DNA from: Rhodobacter sp.
GTDB taxonomy: Bacteria; Pseudomonadota; Alphaproteobacteria; Rhodobacterales; Rhodobacteraceae
DNA length: 64,000 nt
NCBI GenBank assembly: GCA_030065095.1
Contig: JASJDP010000023.1
Span: forward strand, 21,347 to 85,346
Direction of reading: 5' to 3'
Shown here piece after piece: positions 9,273 to 17,719 of this stretch (positions are counted from its first letter, which is position 1; each line of letters begins with the position of its first letter). Below the pieces are notes generated by a model. It was not told where the DNA came from. It was given only the letters and a program-made list of their open reading frames with translations, and did no database searches. Made by a program: the position numbers and the translations under genes.

Positions 9273-9306
9273 TTCAATCTTATTGAAGACAAAATCAATT
9301 TTATTG
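9273..9306. promoter_or_regulatory. LysR operator: two tandem dyads
   Basis: First dyad TTCAAT-CTT-ATTGAA is a perfect 6-bp palindrome and contains the LysR T-N11-A pattern. The second, CAAT-TTT-ATTG, has its centre 21 bp further on, two helical turns, as expected for recall and activation sites bound by a LysR tetramer. Both lie between the divergent lysR and desulfinase-like genes; the first is only 4 bases from the lysR start, so autorepression is likely. Confidence 0.7.
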
Positions 9307-9344
9307 CGATTTTCATGAACTCGTCAAGGCGCTAGGCTGCCTCT

Positions 9345-10574
9345 ATGGAGCGCCGAGAGACTGCAGAATTCTATCGCGACATCGCGCGCGACCTGGCGGC
9401 GAAATTCGCCCCCCGCGCCGACAGGTGGGACAAGAGCCGGAGCTATTGCTGGGAAAACGTGGCCGACATGGCCGCCGGCGGCGTCATGGGGATGACCATC
9501 CCGACGAAATACGGCGGCAAGGGCGCCTCGTATTTCGAAACCGTGGTGGTCGTCGAAGAGATTGCCAAGGCCTGCACGCTCAGCGCCCGGATCGTCGTCG
9601 AGGCCAATATGGGCGGTATCAGCGCCGTCATGGCCTATGGGTCCGAGGCGCAAAGGGAACTCGCCGCGCCGCTTGTCCTCGCCGGAGACAAGCCGGCGAT
9701 CTGCATCACCGAACCGGGGGCAGGCAGCGCTGCGACCGAGATGACGACCACGGCCCGTCAGGTTAACGGTGGCTATGTGCTGAACGGCCGCAAGCACTGG
9801 ATCACCGGCGGGGGTGTGTCAAAGCTGCACCTGGTCTTTGCGCGGGTCCTCGACGGGGCCGGCGAGGATTTGGGTATCGGTGGTTTTCTGGTCCTTTCCG
9901 ATCACTCCACCGGATCCGTCCCGGCCGGGTTTCGCGTCGCTGGCCGGGAGCATACCCTGGGCCTTTGCGGGATGCCCGAGGCGGAACTGGTCTTTCAGGA
10001 CCTGTTCGTCGAAAACGACATGGTGCTGACGCCGCCGTCGGGCTTCCGCCGCGGTTTTGCCGATCTCATGAACGCCTATAACAGCCAGCGCGTGGGGGCC
10101 GGTACGATTGCCATGGGAGTCGCGGCCGGAGCCCTGGACCATGCCGCGCGCTACCTCAAGGAGCGCCGCCAGTTCGGCCGGCCATTGGCCGAGTTTCAGG
10201 GCCTGCAATGGATGCTGGCGGATATGGATGCCGGGGTGCACGCGTCGCGTCTGATGCTGCACGAGGCGGCAAAGTCCCGCGGGCCGGATGGGTCGCTCTT
10301 TCCCGACATCACGATGGCCGCGCGGGCCAAGGCATTTGCATCGGAAACTGCGGTCAAGGTTGTCGACAACGCGCTTCAGATCTTTGGCGCGCGCGGCTAT
10401 TCGGACAGGGAACCGCTGGAGCGCATGTACCGCGATGTCCGGATGTTCACCATCGGCGGCGGGACGGCGCAGATCCTGAAAACCCAGATCGCCGGAAGCC
10501 TTCTGGGAATAAAGACGCCGCAGACACGCACGGGCTATGCAGAGCTCGCACAAAGAAACTGGGGGTCTGAGTGA
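9345..10574 (+). CDS. Acyl-CoA dehydrogenase-fold protein, probable sulfinoacyl-CoA desulfinase
   Basis: A 409-aa flavoprotein of the acyl-CoA dehydrogenase superfamily: N-terminal helices, ITEPGAGS and KHWITGG in the beta domain, and RRQFGRP plus QIFGARGYS in the C-terminal FAD-binding helices. The usual catalytic Glu is absent from both known places: the C-terminal site reads TIGGGTAQ (Glu replaced by Gly), and the isovaleryl-CoA/long-chain site reads SQR (Q248 instead of Glu). 3-Sulfinopropionyl-CoA desulfinase of Advenella also lacks the base and, as I recall, carries Gln there with an essential Arg near residue 84; R82 here may correspond. That enzyme releases sulfite from a sulfinoacyl-CoA. 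A CaiB/BaiF CoA-transferase and a divergent LysR gene accompany it, as in 3-sulfinopropionate use. A plain dehydrogenase cannot be excluded. Confidence 0.75.
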   Translation: MERRETAEFYRDIARDLAAKFAPRADRWDKSRSYCWENVADMAAGGVMGMTIPTKYGGKGASYFETVVVVEEIAKACTLSARIVVEANMGGISAVMAYGSEAQRELAAPLVLAGDKPAICITEPGAGSAATEMTTTARQVNGGYVLNGRKHWITGGGVSKLHLVFARVLDGAGEDLGIGGFLVLSDHSTGSVPAGFRVAGREHTLGLCGMPEAELVFQDLFVENDMVLTPPSGFRRGFADLMNAYNSQRVGAGTIAMGVAAGALDHAARYLKERRQFGRPLAEFQGLQWMLADMDAGVHASRLMLHEAAKSRGPDGSLFPDITMAARAKAFASETAVKVVDNALQIFGARGYSDREPLERMYRDVRMFTIGGGTAQILKTQIAGSLLGIKTPQTRTGYAELAQRNWGSE

Positions 10575-12196
10575 CGTCCGAAGCGTCGGCACCGCGCGCG
10601 GCGGATCATGTCGCACGGCGCCTTTACCAGGCGGGCTGCCGCCATGCTTTCGGGATGCCAGGCGGAGAAGTGCTGACCATCGTCGACGCTTTGGAACGCG
10701 CCGGCATCAGGTTCATCCTGTGCAAGCATGAAAACAATGCGGGCTTTATCGGCGAAGGCGTGCATCATCGCGACGGAGCGCCCGCCATCCTGGTCGCGAC
10801 GGTTGGACCGGGCGTTGTGAACGGTGTCAACGTCGTGGCCAACGCGATGCAGGACCGGGTGCCTATGATCGTGCTGTCGGGTTGCCTGGATGCCGACGAG
10901 GCGCAGACCTACACCCATCAGGTTTTCGACCATCAGCAGGTTTTTCGGTCGATCACGAAAGAGACGTTCCGGCTGACCGCAAAAAGCGCCGACATCATCG
11001 CCGACAAGGCCGTCAACATCTCGCTCGAAGGCCGTGCCGGCCCGGTCCATATCGACATACCGATCTCGGTTGCCGATCAACGGGTGACCGCAACGCCCCG
11101 GCGCCGCACCACCGCGACCCGGACCGTTCCGGCAGCCGGCCGCGACTTCGATCAGGCGCGCCGCTGGATCGCAGATGCCGAACGTCCCGTGATGATCGTC
11201 GGTCTGGATGCCGTCGCGGAAGGCGCGGGCGCAGAGGTTCAGGCGTTCTGCGAACGGTTCGATGTTCCGCTCATCACCACCTACAAGGCCAAGGGCATCG
11301 TTCCCGAAGATCACCCGCTCTGCCTCGGCGGGGCAGGGTTGTCGCCGCTCAACGACGGGATCCTCGCACCGTTTCTGCAATCCGCCGATCTGATCCTGTG
11401 CGCAGGCTACGACCCGATCGAAATGCGGACCGGCTGGCGCGAGATCTGGGACCCCGCCCGGATCAATGTCATCGACATATCCGCCGAACCGAACACCCAT
11501 TACATGCACCACGCGACATTGAGCTTCGTTTGCGGGATCGGCGAAACGCTTGCCGCCCTGCGCCGGGACTTGACCGGTGGCGACACCTGGATTTCGGGCG
11601 GGATGGATGCCGTCAAGGCGGATCTGGCCAGGGCATTCCCGCGGGATACGGAATGGGGACCGGCGGCCGTCATCGACGAATGCCGCAAGGTCCTGCCGCG
11701 CGATGCCCTGGCGACCTGCGATTCAGGCGCCCACCGGATCCTGCTGTCGCAGATATGGGAATGTTACGAGCCGCGCGGCCTCGTCCAGTCGACCGCGCTC
11801 TGCACCATGGGGTGCGCTTTGCCGATGGCCATCGGCCTGAAACTGGCGTCGCCGGACCGGCAAGTGGTTTCGTTTTCGGGCGATGCGGGCGCGCTTATGG
11901 TCATTGGCGAGCTGTCGACGGCAAAAGAGCTTGGCGGCAATCCGATATTCGTCATCTTCGTGGATGCCAGCCTCGCACTCATCGAGATCAAGCAGCGCGG
12001 GCGGCAAATGAAAAACAACGGCGTGGACTTCGGTGCGCACGACTTCGCGGCCATTGGGCGCGCCTTTGGCGGACATGGCGCGACCGTCACCAGCCGTTCG
12101 GAAATGCGAACGGCGTTGGAGCGGGCTCTGGTTGCAGACGATTTCACCGTCATTGCCGCGATAATCGAACGCCAGGCCTACGATGGCCTGTTCTAG
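10571..12196 (+). CDS. Thiamine diphosphate-dependent enzyme (acetolactate synthase-like)
   Basis: A 541-aa protein with the three-domain ThDP layout: pyrimidine-binding domain with catalytic Glu E54 (CKHENNAGF), a central domain, and a PP domain with GDAGALM at about residue 437. The metal-binding Asn usual some 26 residues on is replaced (VDASLALIE). It would act on a 2-keto acid or an acyl-CoA. The GTG start overlaps the previous stop (GTGA), so it is translationally coupled to the desulfinase-like gene. It is shorter than sulfoacetaldehyde acetyltransferase (about 590 aa) and carries no FAD-type hints that I can see. The substrate is unknown; candidates are a sulfino- or sulfo-keto acid or a C4 keto acid of this pathway. 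Confidence 0.85.
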   Translation: MTSEASAPRAADHVARRLYQAGCRHAFGMPGGEVLTIVDALERAGIRFILCKHENNAGFIGEGVHHRDGAPAILVATVGPGVVNGVNVVANAMQDRVPMIVLSGCLDADEAQTYTHQVFDHQQVFRSITKETFRLTAKSADIIADKAVNISLEGRAGPVHIDIPISVADQRVTATPRRRTTATRTVPAAGRDFDQARRWIADAERPVMIVGLDAVAEGAGAEVQAFCERFDVPLITTYKAKGIVPEDHPLCLGGAGLSPLNDGILAPFLQSADLILCAGYDPIEMRTGWREIWDPARINVIDISAEPNTHYMHHATLSFVCGIGETLAALRRDLTGGDTWISGGMDAVKADLARAFPRDTEWGPAAVIDECRKVLPRDALATCDSGAHRILLSQIWECYEPRGLVQSTALCTMGCALPMAIGLKLASPDRQVVSFSGDAGALMVIGELSTAKELGGNPIFVIFVDASLALIEIKQRGRQMKNNGVDFGAHDFAAIGRAFGGHGATVTSRSEMRTALERALVADDFTVIAAIIERQAYDGLF

Positions 12197-12251
12197 AGGC
12201 GTCTGGACCTGTACCCGCCAGGCCTGCGCCAGATGCGAGGAGAACGGAGTC

Positions 12252-12359
12252 ATGCCCGTCGGAACGGCCGAGAGGTGTGGTCTGAGGCTTGTTCCCAACC
12301 TTCGTTTCCGGCGGCTGCGGGACCGCAAGGTTATCACCCTGTTGGAGGAAACCAAATGA
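12252..12359 (+). CDS. Possible small coupled ORF, 35 aa
   Basis: An ATG 9 bases after AGGAG opens a 35-codon frame (MPVGTAERCGLR... ending LLEETK) whose TGA overlaps the ATG of the CoA-transferase as ATGA. It fills most of the otherwise unexplained gap between two genes of the operon. No family recognised. It could be a leader that couples translation rather than a functional peptide. Confidence 0.35.
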   Translation: MPVGTAERCGLRLVPNLRFRRLRDRKVITLLEETK

Positions 12360-13531
12360 CCGGCGCTCTCGACGGGCTGAAGATCCTTGATCTGAGCCGA
12401 ATCCTTGCGGGTCCGACTTGCACGCAGATTCTGGGTGATCTGGGGGCCGACGTCATCAAGATCGAAAACCCGGCCACGCGCGGCGACGACACCCGCGCCT
12501 GGGGACCTCCATTCATCCGCGATGCAGACGGCAACCCAACCGACCTGAGCGCTTATTTCAACGCGGCCAACCGTAACAAGCGTTCCGTGGCCATCGATAT
12601 CGCGACCGACGACGGACAGGCGGTCGTCCGGCATCTGGCGAAGCAGGCGGATGCCGTCGTGCAGAATTTCAAACCCGGCGGATTGGCGAAGTTCGGCTTG
12701 GACTATGCAAGCCTGCGACCTGGCAATCCGGGTCTGGTCTATTGCTCGATCTCCGGTTTCGGGCAGACCGGACCGAACGCGCACAAGCCCGGCTACGACC
12801 TGATGGCGCAAGGGTTCGGCGGCATCATGAGCCTGACCGGCGAGCCGGACGGTCAGCCGATGAAGGTCGCGGTCGGCATCGCCGATGTGATGTGCGGCAT
12901 GTACGCTGCCGTCGGCATCCTCGCTGCCCTGCGGCACCGGGACCTGACCGGCGAGGGGCAGGAGATCGACCTCGCCCTCGTCGACACCCAGGTTGCCTGG
13001 CTGATCAACGAAGGCACAAACTTCCTGACCTCGGGCGAGGTGCCGGTGCGGCGTGGGAACTCGCATCCGAATATCGCGCCTTATCAGGTCTATCGCGCCA
13101 GAGACGGGCATGTGATCGTCGCGGTCGGAAATGACCGACAGTTCGCGCGGTTCTGCACGTTTCTGGGCCTCGAGGATCTGGTCGCCGACCAACGCTTTCG
13201 CACCAATCCCGCACGGCTGGACCATCGCGATGCGCTGAACGCTTTTCTTGAACCGGCGCTTGGTGAGCTTTCGGTTGATGCGATCATCGAGGGGCTCGAG
13301 GCGGTGGGGGTTCCGGCCGGACCCGTAAACACGCTCGACCGTGTGTTCGCCTCAAGCCAGGTCCAGGCGCGCGACATGGCCATCTCGATGCACAGCCAAT
13401 CGACAGGCACCGACATCCCGTTGATCGGCAATCCGCTGAAACTGTCCGCCACGCCGGTCAGCTATCGCCGGGCGCCTCCCGCCTTCGGCCAGCACACGGA
13501 TGACGTTCTGAGCGCCCCGTCATGGGGCTGA
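12356..13531 (+). CDS. CaiB/BaiF (class III) CoA-transferase
   Basis: A 391-aa family III CoA-transferase. The catalytic Asp that forms the mixed anhydride is D177 in GIADVMCGMY; the N-terminal ILDLSRILAGPTCTQILGD and the segment NFKPGGLAKFGLDY are family signatures. The ATG lies 7 bases after GGAGGAA; an upstream in-frame extension has no support. It would move CoA from a donor (succinyl-CoA in the sulfinopropionate system) to the acid used by the pathway. Its place after the desulfinase-like gene matches the act/acd pairing known for 3-sulfinopropionate, although here a ThDP enzyme stands between them. Confidence 0.9.
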   Translation: MTGALDGLKILDLSRILAGPTCTQILGDLGADVIKIENPATRGDDTRAWGPPFIRDADGNPTDLSAYFNAANRNKRSVAIDIATDDGQAVVRHLAKQADAVVQNFKPGGLAKFGLDYASLRPGNPGLVYCSISGFGQTGPNAHKPGYDLMAQGFGGIMSLTGEPDGQPMKVAVGIADVMCGMYAAVGILAALRHRDLTGEGQEIDLALVDTQVAWLINEGTNFLTSGEVPVRRGNSHPNIAPYQVYRARDGHVIVAVGNDRQFARFCTFLGLEDLVADQRFRTNPARLDHRDALNAFLEPALGELSVDAIIEGLEAVGVPAGPVNTLDRVFASSQVQARDMAISMHSQSTGTDIPLIGNPLKLSATPVSYRRAPPAFGQHTDDVLSAPSWG

Positions 13532-13564
13532 AATTCAATCTCACTGCGCCCAAGGGGGCCCATC

Positions 13565-14278
13565 GTGTCTGAGGCGGCGCAGGAGCTGACGGTGTCGGTC
13601 TGGCGCGGAGATGCCCGGGCAGGGGCGTTTCAGGGCTTTCGTGTCCCGCGTTTCGACAGCCAGACGGTGCTCGATGTCGTCAGCTGGATACAACAGAACG
13701 CGGACCCGACGCTTACCTATCGCTTTGCCTGCCGCGTCGGCATGTGCGGGTCCTGCGCGATGATGGTGAACGGCGTGCCGCGCTGGACCTGCCGCACACA
13801 TGTCTCGAAGGTGGTTGAGGCGGGCGCCCTGACCGTGGCGCCCCTGCGGAATCTGCCCGTGATCAAGGACCTCGCCGCAGACATGGACCCCTTCTTTGAA
13901 AAATGGGCCGGATCCGTCCATGAGCCATCGGCGTCGCGCGACGATGAGATCGCCGAAATCCGACCCGACGACCCGAAGCGCGCGGCTGCCAGTTCAGCGA
14001 TTGAGTGCATCAATTGCGCCGTTTGCCATGCCGCGTGCGATACCGTTGCCGGAAACCCGGACTACCTGGGACCGGCGGCGCTGACCAGGGCCTGGACCTT
14101 GTTCAACGATACCAGGCATGGCGGCGATGTCCTGGAGGTGGTGTCCGGGGCCGGGGGCTGCCACAACTGCCATTCCATGGCGTCTTGCACGGCAAACTGC
14201 CCCAACGAACTGGACCCGATGAGCGCGATTGCCGGATTGAAGCGTGCCACTGTGCGAAGGGTGTTTCGACGTGATTAA
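13565..14278 (+). CDS. Succinate dehydrogenase/fumarate reductase-like iron-sulfur subunit
   Basis: SdhB-like subunit of 237 aa. The plant-type [2Fe-2S] ligands are C56, C61, C64 and C76 (CRVGMCGSC...WTC). The C-terminal ferredoxin-like domain has the motifs CINCAVCHAAC and CHNCHSMASCTANC for the [4Fe-4S] and [3Fe-4S] clusters. GTG start with AAGGGGG upstream. It would pass electrons from the flavoprotein subunit encoded three genes later to quinone. It is a second, divergent copy in operon order B-C-D-A, not the C-D-A-B of housekeeping sdh genes, which supports a dedicated catabolic role. Confidence 0.9.
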   Translation: MSEAAQELTVSVWRGDARAGAFQGFRVPRFDSQTVLDVVSWIQQNADPTLTYRFACRVGMCGSCAMMVNGVPRWTCRTHVSKVVEAGALTVAPLRNLPVIKDLAADMDPFFEKWAGSVHEPSASRDDEIAEIRPDDPKRAAASSAIECINCAVCHAACDTVAGNPDYLGPAALTRAWTLFNDTRHGGDVLEVVSGAGGCHNCHSMASCTANCPNELDPMSAIAGLKRATVRRVFRRD

Positions 14279-14594
14279 CCGGCCCCTATTCATCATCCAG
14301 AGACTATCCGCGCTTGTCATGGTGCCGCTGGTCTTCGGGCATCTCGCCCTGATGATCTATGCGGTCCAAGGCGGGTTGTCGGTTGACGAGATCCTAGGAC
14401 GCACCCAAGGGTCGTGGTTCTGGTTTTGCTATTACGGGGTTTTCGTGCTGGCGGCCTCTGTCCACGGCGCCATCGGACTTCGCACGATTTGCGGTGAATG
14501 GCTGGGCTTGCGCCGGGGGCTCGATATGCTGACCTGGCTGGTGGCGGCATCCCTGACATGTCTCGGCCTCTGGGCGGTGGTGGCCGTCACATGA
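14271..14594 (+). CDS. SdhC-like membrane anchor
   Basis: A 107-aa protein with three hydrophobic helices, beginning INRPLFIIQRLSA, which matches the RP...R opening of succinate dehydrogenase cytochrome b subunits. A His in the first helix (FGHLAL) and one in the second (SVHGAIGLR) are candidate haem or quinone-site ligands. I chose the GTG that overlaps the iron-sulfur gene's stop and has AAGGG 9 bases upstream; another GTG 27 bases earlier is possible. Confidence 0.75.
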   Translation: MINRPLFIIQRLSALVMVPLVFGHLALMIYAVQGGLSVDEILGRTQGSWFWFCYYGVFVLAASVHGAIGLRTICGEWLGLRRGLDMLTWLVAASLTCLGLWAVVAVT

Positions 14595-14917
14595 GAAAGC
14601 CGCTGTGGTACGCGTATCTTCTGCACAGGGTCTCGGGACTGTTGCTTGTGTTGTTCCTGCCGGTGCATTTCTGGATTCTCGCCCTGGCCATGCGGGATGC
14701 GGACAGGCTGGACGCCTTTCTTGCCCTGGCCGACCGGCCGATGGTCAAAGCCGCGGAATTCGGGCTCGTCTTTCTGCTGGCCGCCCATCTCTTTGGCGGT
14801 CTTCGCGTCTTGGCGCTTGAGTTCCTGTCATGGACCGCGTCGCAAAAAACACTGGCGGCCGGGTCGGTCGCAGTGTCCTTCGCCCTGGCGGCGCTGTTCC
14901 TTCTAAGGGCGATCTGA
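14591..14917 (+). CDS. SdhD-like membrane anchor
   Basis: A 108-aa protein with three transmembrane helices, starting LWYAYLLHRVSG and containing HR (H12-R13) and LPVHFWILAL with His in the first helix and AAHLFGGLRVL in the second: typical of small succinate dehydrogenase/fumarate reductase anchors. The ATG overlaps the previous stop (ATGA), and its own stop overlaps the next start (TGATG). It would anchor the B and A subunits and bind quinone. Confidence 0.78.
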   Translation: MRKPLWYAYLLHRVSGLLLVLFLPVHFWILALAMRDADRLDAFLALADRPMVKAAEFGLVFLLAAHLFGGLRVLALEFLSWTASQKTLAAGSVAVSFALAALFLLRAI

Positions 14918-16644
14918 TGGAACGCCACGACACCGATATTCTGATCCTGGGCGCCGGCGGCGCCGGGCTGTTCGCGGCGCTGCACGCACAGGCATCCGCC
15001 CCCGAAGGCATCAAAATCACCATCGCGGTCAAGGGCTTGCTGGGTAAGTGCGGCTGTACCCGGATGGTGCAGGGCGGCTACAACGTCGCCCTTGGTCCGG
15101 GCGACAGCGTCGAACGCCATTTCATGGATACGATCAGGGGCGGCAAATGGCTGCCCAATCAGGACATGGCCTGGCGGCTGTGTTCCGAGGCCATCGTCCG
15201 GGTTCGCGAGTTGGAAAACGAGATCGGCTGCTATTTCGACCGCGAACCGGACGGCCGGCTTCATCACAAGGCCTTTGCCGGGCAAACCGCCGACCGCACG
15301 GTGCACAAGGGCGACCTGACGGGGATCGAGATCATCAACCGCCTGATGGAACAGGTGCTGAGCCGCCCCATAGAACGCCTGCAGGAGCATCGCGCCGTCG
15401 GATTGATCCCCGCGAAAGATGGCGCCTTGGCCGGTGTGCTGATGATCGACATGCGGCAGGGCGTCTTTCGTTTCGTTCGCGCCAGATGCGTCTTGATGGC
15501 GACCGGCGGCGGCCCGGCGATGTACAAGTACCACACACCGTCCGGCGACAAGTCCATGGACGGGCTGGCAATGGCCCTGCGCGCCGGTCTGCCGCTGCGC
15601 GATATGGAGATGGTCCAGTTCCATCCCACGGGGCTTCTGGCAGGCGACCACACGCGCATGACCGGCACGGTGCTCGAAGAAGGGCTAAGGGGCGCGGGCG
15701 GCCACCTGTTGAACGGGGCCGGTCACCGGTTCATGTTCGACTACGATCCAAAGGGCGACCGCGCGACCCGCGACGTCGTCAGCCGCGGCATTTATGCAGA
15801 GATGCAGAAATCGAATGTCTCGCCGAAGGGCGGCGTCTTCATCTCGATGCGCCATCTCGGGCCGGACAACGTGCGAAAGAAGTTTCCCGGCATGGTGAAG
15901 CGGTGTGCGGATTGCGGATTCGATCTGGCCGGCGGGCGGGTCGAAGTTGTGCCGACGGCGCATTATTTCATGGGCGGCGTCGTGGTGGACGTGGACACCC
16001 GGACCGCCATGGAAGGCTTGTATGTGGCGGGCGAGGATGCCGGCGGGGCGCACGGGTCGAACCGGCTGGGTGGCAACGGTGTCGCAAACTCCACGGTTTT
16101 CGGGGGCATCGCCGGCGACGTGATGGCGCGCGATGTCGCGCGGTTCGGGCTGCGTGCACCCGACGAAACGGTGCTGGATACCGAATTGGCACGCGCAATG
16201 CACCCGCTCTCAAGGCCCGCGGGCGCCGTACATCCGGTTCGGGCCAAGCTGCAGGGGGCGATGTGGGACCATGTCGGAGTAATGCGCGACAAGGCCGGGA
16301 TGGAGCGGGGCCTGAACGCGATTTCGGAAATCCGCGCAGAAATGCTTGAAACTGGGGTGGATGCGGCCAACCTCGCCTTCAATCTCACCTGGCATGACTG
16401 GCTGAACCTGGCGTCGCTTTGCGATATCTCCGAAATTATCGCGAAGGCGGGGATCGCCCGAAAAAACTCGCGCGGTGCGCATTTCCGCACCGATTATCCG
16501 AATGAGGATTCGCTCGAAACCAGCTATTTTACGGTCGTACAGGGCGGCGACGTCAGGCACGAACCTGTCGAGTTCACGATCGTCAGCCCCGGCCAGTCGG
16601 TTCTGCCGGAAGGTGAACCAGAAAGCCTTGTGGAGGTCACATGA
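14917..16644 (+). CDS. Succinate dehydrogenase/fumarate reductase-like flavoprotein without flavin-linking His
   Basis: A 575-aa flavoprotein with GAGGAGLFAAL as FAD dinucleotide motif at residue 12. Substrate-site residues of the family are kept: QFHPTG, EEGLRGAGG, ATRDVVSR, VVPTAHYFMGG and HGSNRLGGN. The His that covalently carries FAD in SdhA/FrdA (RSHTVSAQGG) is replaced: the aligned segment is GCTRMVQGG with Cys at position 47. FAD is therefore probably non-covalent, which usually lowers the flavin potential and favours reduction or a different substrate. It would act on a C4-dicarboxylate or an analogue such as a substituted succinate. The start overlaps the anchor gene stop. Confidence 0.88.
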   Translation: MERHDTDILILGAGGAGLFAALHAQASAPEGIKITIAVKGLLGKCGCTRMVQGGYNVALGPGDSVERHFMDTIRGGKWLPNQDMAWRLCSEAIVRVRELENEIGCYFDREPDGRLHHKAFAGQTADRTVHKGDLTGIEIINRLMEQVLSRPIERLQEHRAVGLIPAKDGALAGVLMIDMRQGVFRFVRARCVLMATGGGPAMYKYHTPSGDKSMDGLAMALRAGLPLRDMEMVQFHPTGLLAGDHTRMTGTVLEEGLRGAGGHLLNGAGHRFMFDYDPKGDRATRDVVSRGIYAEMQKSNVSPKGGVFISMRHLGPDNVRKKFPGMVKRCADCGFDLAGGRVEVVPTAHYFMGGVVVDVDTRTAMEGLYVAGEDAGGAHGSNRLGGNGVANSTVFGGIAGDVMARDVARFGLRAPDETVLDTELARAMHPLSRPAGAVHPVRAKLQGAMWDHVGVMRDKAGMERGLNAISEIRAEMLETGVDAANLAFNLTWHDWLNLASLCDISEIIAKAGIARKNSRGAHFRTDYPNEDSLETSYFTVVQGGDVRHEPVEFTIVSPGQSVLPEGEPESLVEVT

Positions 16645-16766
16645 GACGCAAAGTTGCGCCGCAAAGAACCAGACCGTCACGTGATTTTTGGCAAGCTCGC
16701 AAGCTCCGGGGCGTGCGACGCTCCCTTTGCCGCGACGAACGTCGGCCCGAAGGGGCAAATCGATGA
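16641..16766 (+). CDS. Possible small coupled ORF, 41 aa, basic
   Basis: The ATG overlaps the flavoprotein stop (ATGA) and its own TGA overlaps the fumarase alpha ATG (ATGA), so it bridges the whole gap between the two genes. The peptide is rich in Arg (MRRKVAPQRTRPSRDFW...). Codon use is poor (several AGA and CGA), so it may only serve translational coupling. No family recognised. Confidence 0.3.
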   Translation: MRRKVAPQRTRPSRDFWQARKLRGVRRSLCRDERRPEGANR

Positions 16767-17719
16767 TCCCGACACCCCTCATCCACTCGGTCGCGCGCGA
16801 CCTGATGGCCAAGGCCGCCATCGAGATCCCCGAGGATTACCTGACCGGTCTGAAGGCGGCGGCCGACACCGAAACCGGCGACTTGTCGGCCTTTGTCCTG
16901 CAGGCGATGCTCGAGAACTACGAAGCCGCCAAAGAGGACCGCCGCGCCATGTGCGGCGACACCGGCGTGCCGCGCTGGTTCGTGAAACTCGGCAACGATG
17001 CTCGTATCGAGGGCGGCATGGTCGCGCTCGAAGAGGTGCTGCGGCGCGCAACGGCCGAGGCCACGACGGGCATTCCGCTGCGGCCGAACCGGGTGCATCC
17101 GCTGTGGCGTACGGATCATGACAACAATGTCGGGATCGGTGCCCCGGAGATCGAGTACGGCTTCGAACCCGACGGCGACTGGATCGATCTGATCACGGTG
17201 CACAAGGGCGGGCTGTTCGGTACGGACTACCGGATGTTGTTCCCAAGCGACGGGATCGAAGGCATCAAGCGGTTTTATCTCGACAGTCTGGTCGCATTCG
17301 GAAAACGCGGCCTTGCCTGCCAGCCGGCGATCATCGGTATCGGTCTGGGCGGCTCCAAGGACATCTGCATGACGTTGGGCAAGCGTGCTTCGACCCTCCG
17401 TGTCGTTGGCTCCCGCAATCCCGATCCCGGGATCGCGGCCCTGGAGGACGAATTCAAGGATCTCGGCAACTCCATCGGGATGGGCGCAATGGGGTTTGTC
17501 GGCTCGAACATGGTCGTCGCCTGCAATATCGAGGTGGGCTATTGCCACACCGGCGGTCTGCCGATGTCGGTTCACGCCTTTTGTCTCAGCTCGCGCCGGG
17601 CTGTCGCGCGCATCTGGCCGGATGGCAGGGTCGAACAACGCACCGACCCCGATTGGTTCACGCCCTACCAGCGGCGCGAGACCGTGGATTGGCCGGTGGC
17701 GAAGGAGGCCGCGGAATGA
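16763..17719 (+). CDS. Class I fumarate hydratase-like, alpha subunit
   Basis: A 318-aa iron-sulfur hydro-lyase subunit of the TtdA/fumarase N-terminal family. Cluster-related Cys occur in MCGDTGVP (C64), GSKDICMTLGKRA and CNIEVGYCHTGGLPMS. It pairs with the beta subunit encoded next, with which it overlaps by ATGA. Known substrates of such two-part enzymes are fumarate, L-tartrate and mesaconate. In this operon it would hydrate the unsaturated product of the dehydrogenase complex. Start ATG follows GAAGGGG; an upstream extension in frame is low quality. Confidence 0.87.
   Translation: MIPTPLIHSVARDLMAKAAIEIPEDYLTGLKAAADTETGDLSAFVLQAMLENYEAAKEDRRAMCGDTGVPRWFVKLGNDARIEGGMVALEEVLRRATAEATTGIPLRPNRVHPLWRTDHDNNVGIGAPEIEYGFEPDGDWIDLITVHKGGLFGTDYRMLFPSDGIEGIKRFYLDSLVAFGKRGLACQPAIIGIGLGGSKDICMTLGKRASTLRVVGSRNPDPGIAALEDEFKDLGNSIGMGAMGFVGSNMVVACNIEVGYCHTGGLPMSVHAFCLSSRRAVARIWPDGRVEQRTDPDWFTPYQRRETVDWPVAKEAAE

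Noticed and set aside
14271..16644. Annotation of the B-C-D-A genes as the housekeeping succinate dehydrogenase
   Set aside because: Gene order, the absent flavin-linking His and the operon partners argue for a specialised copy.
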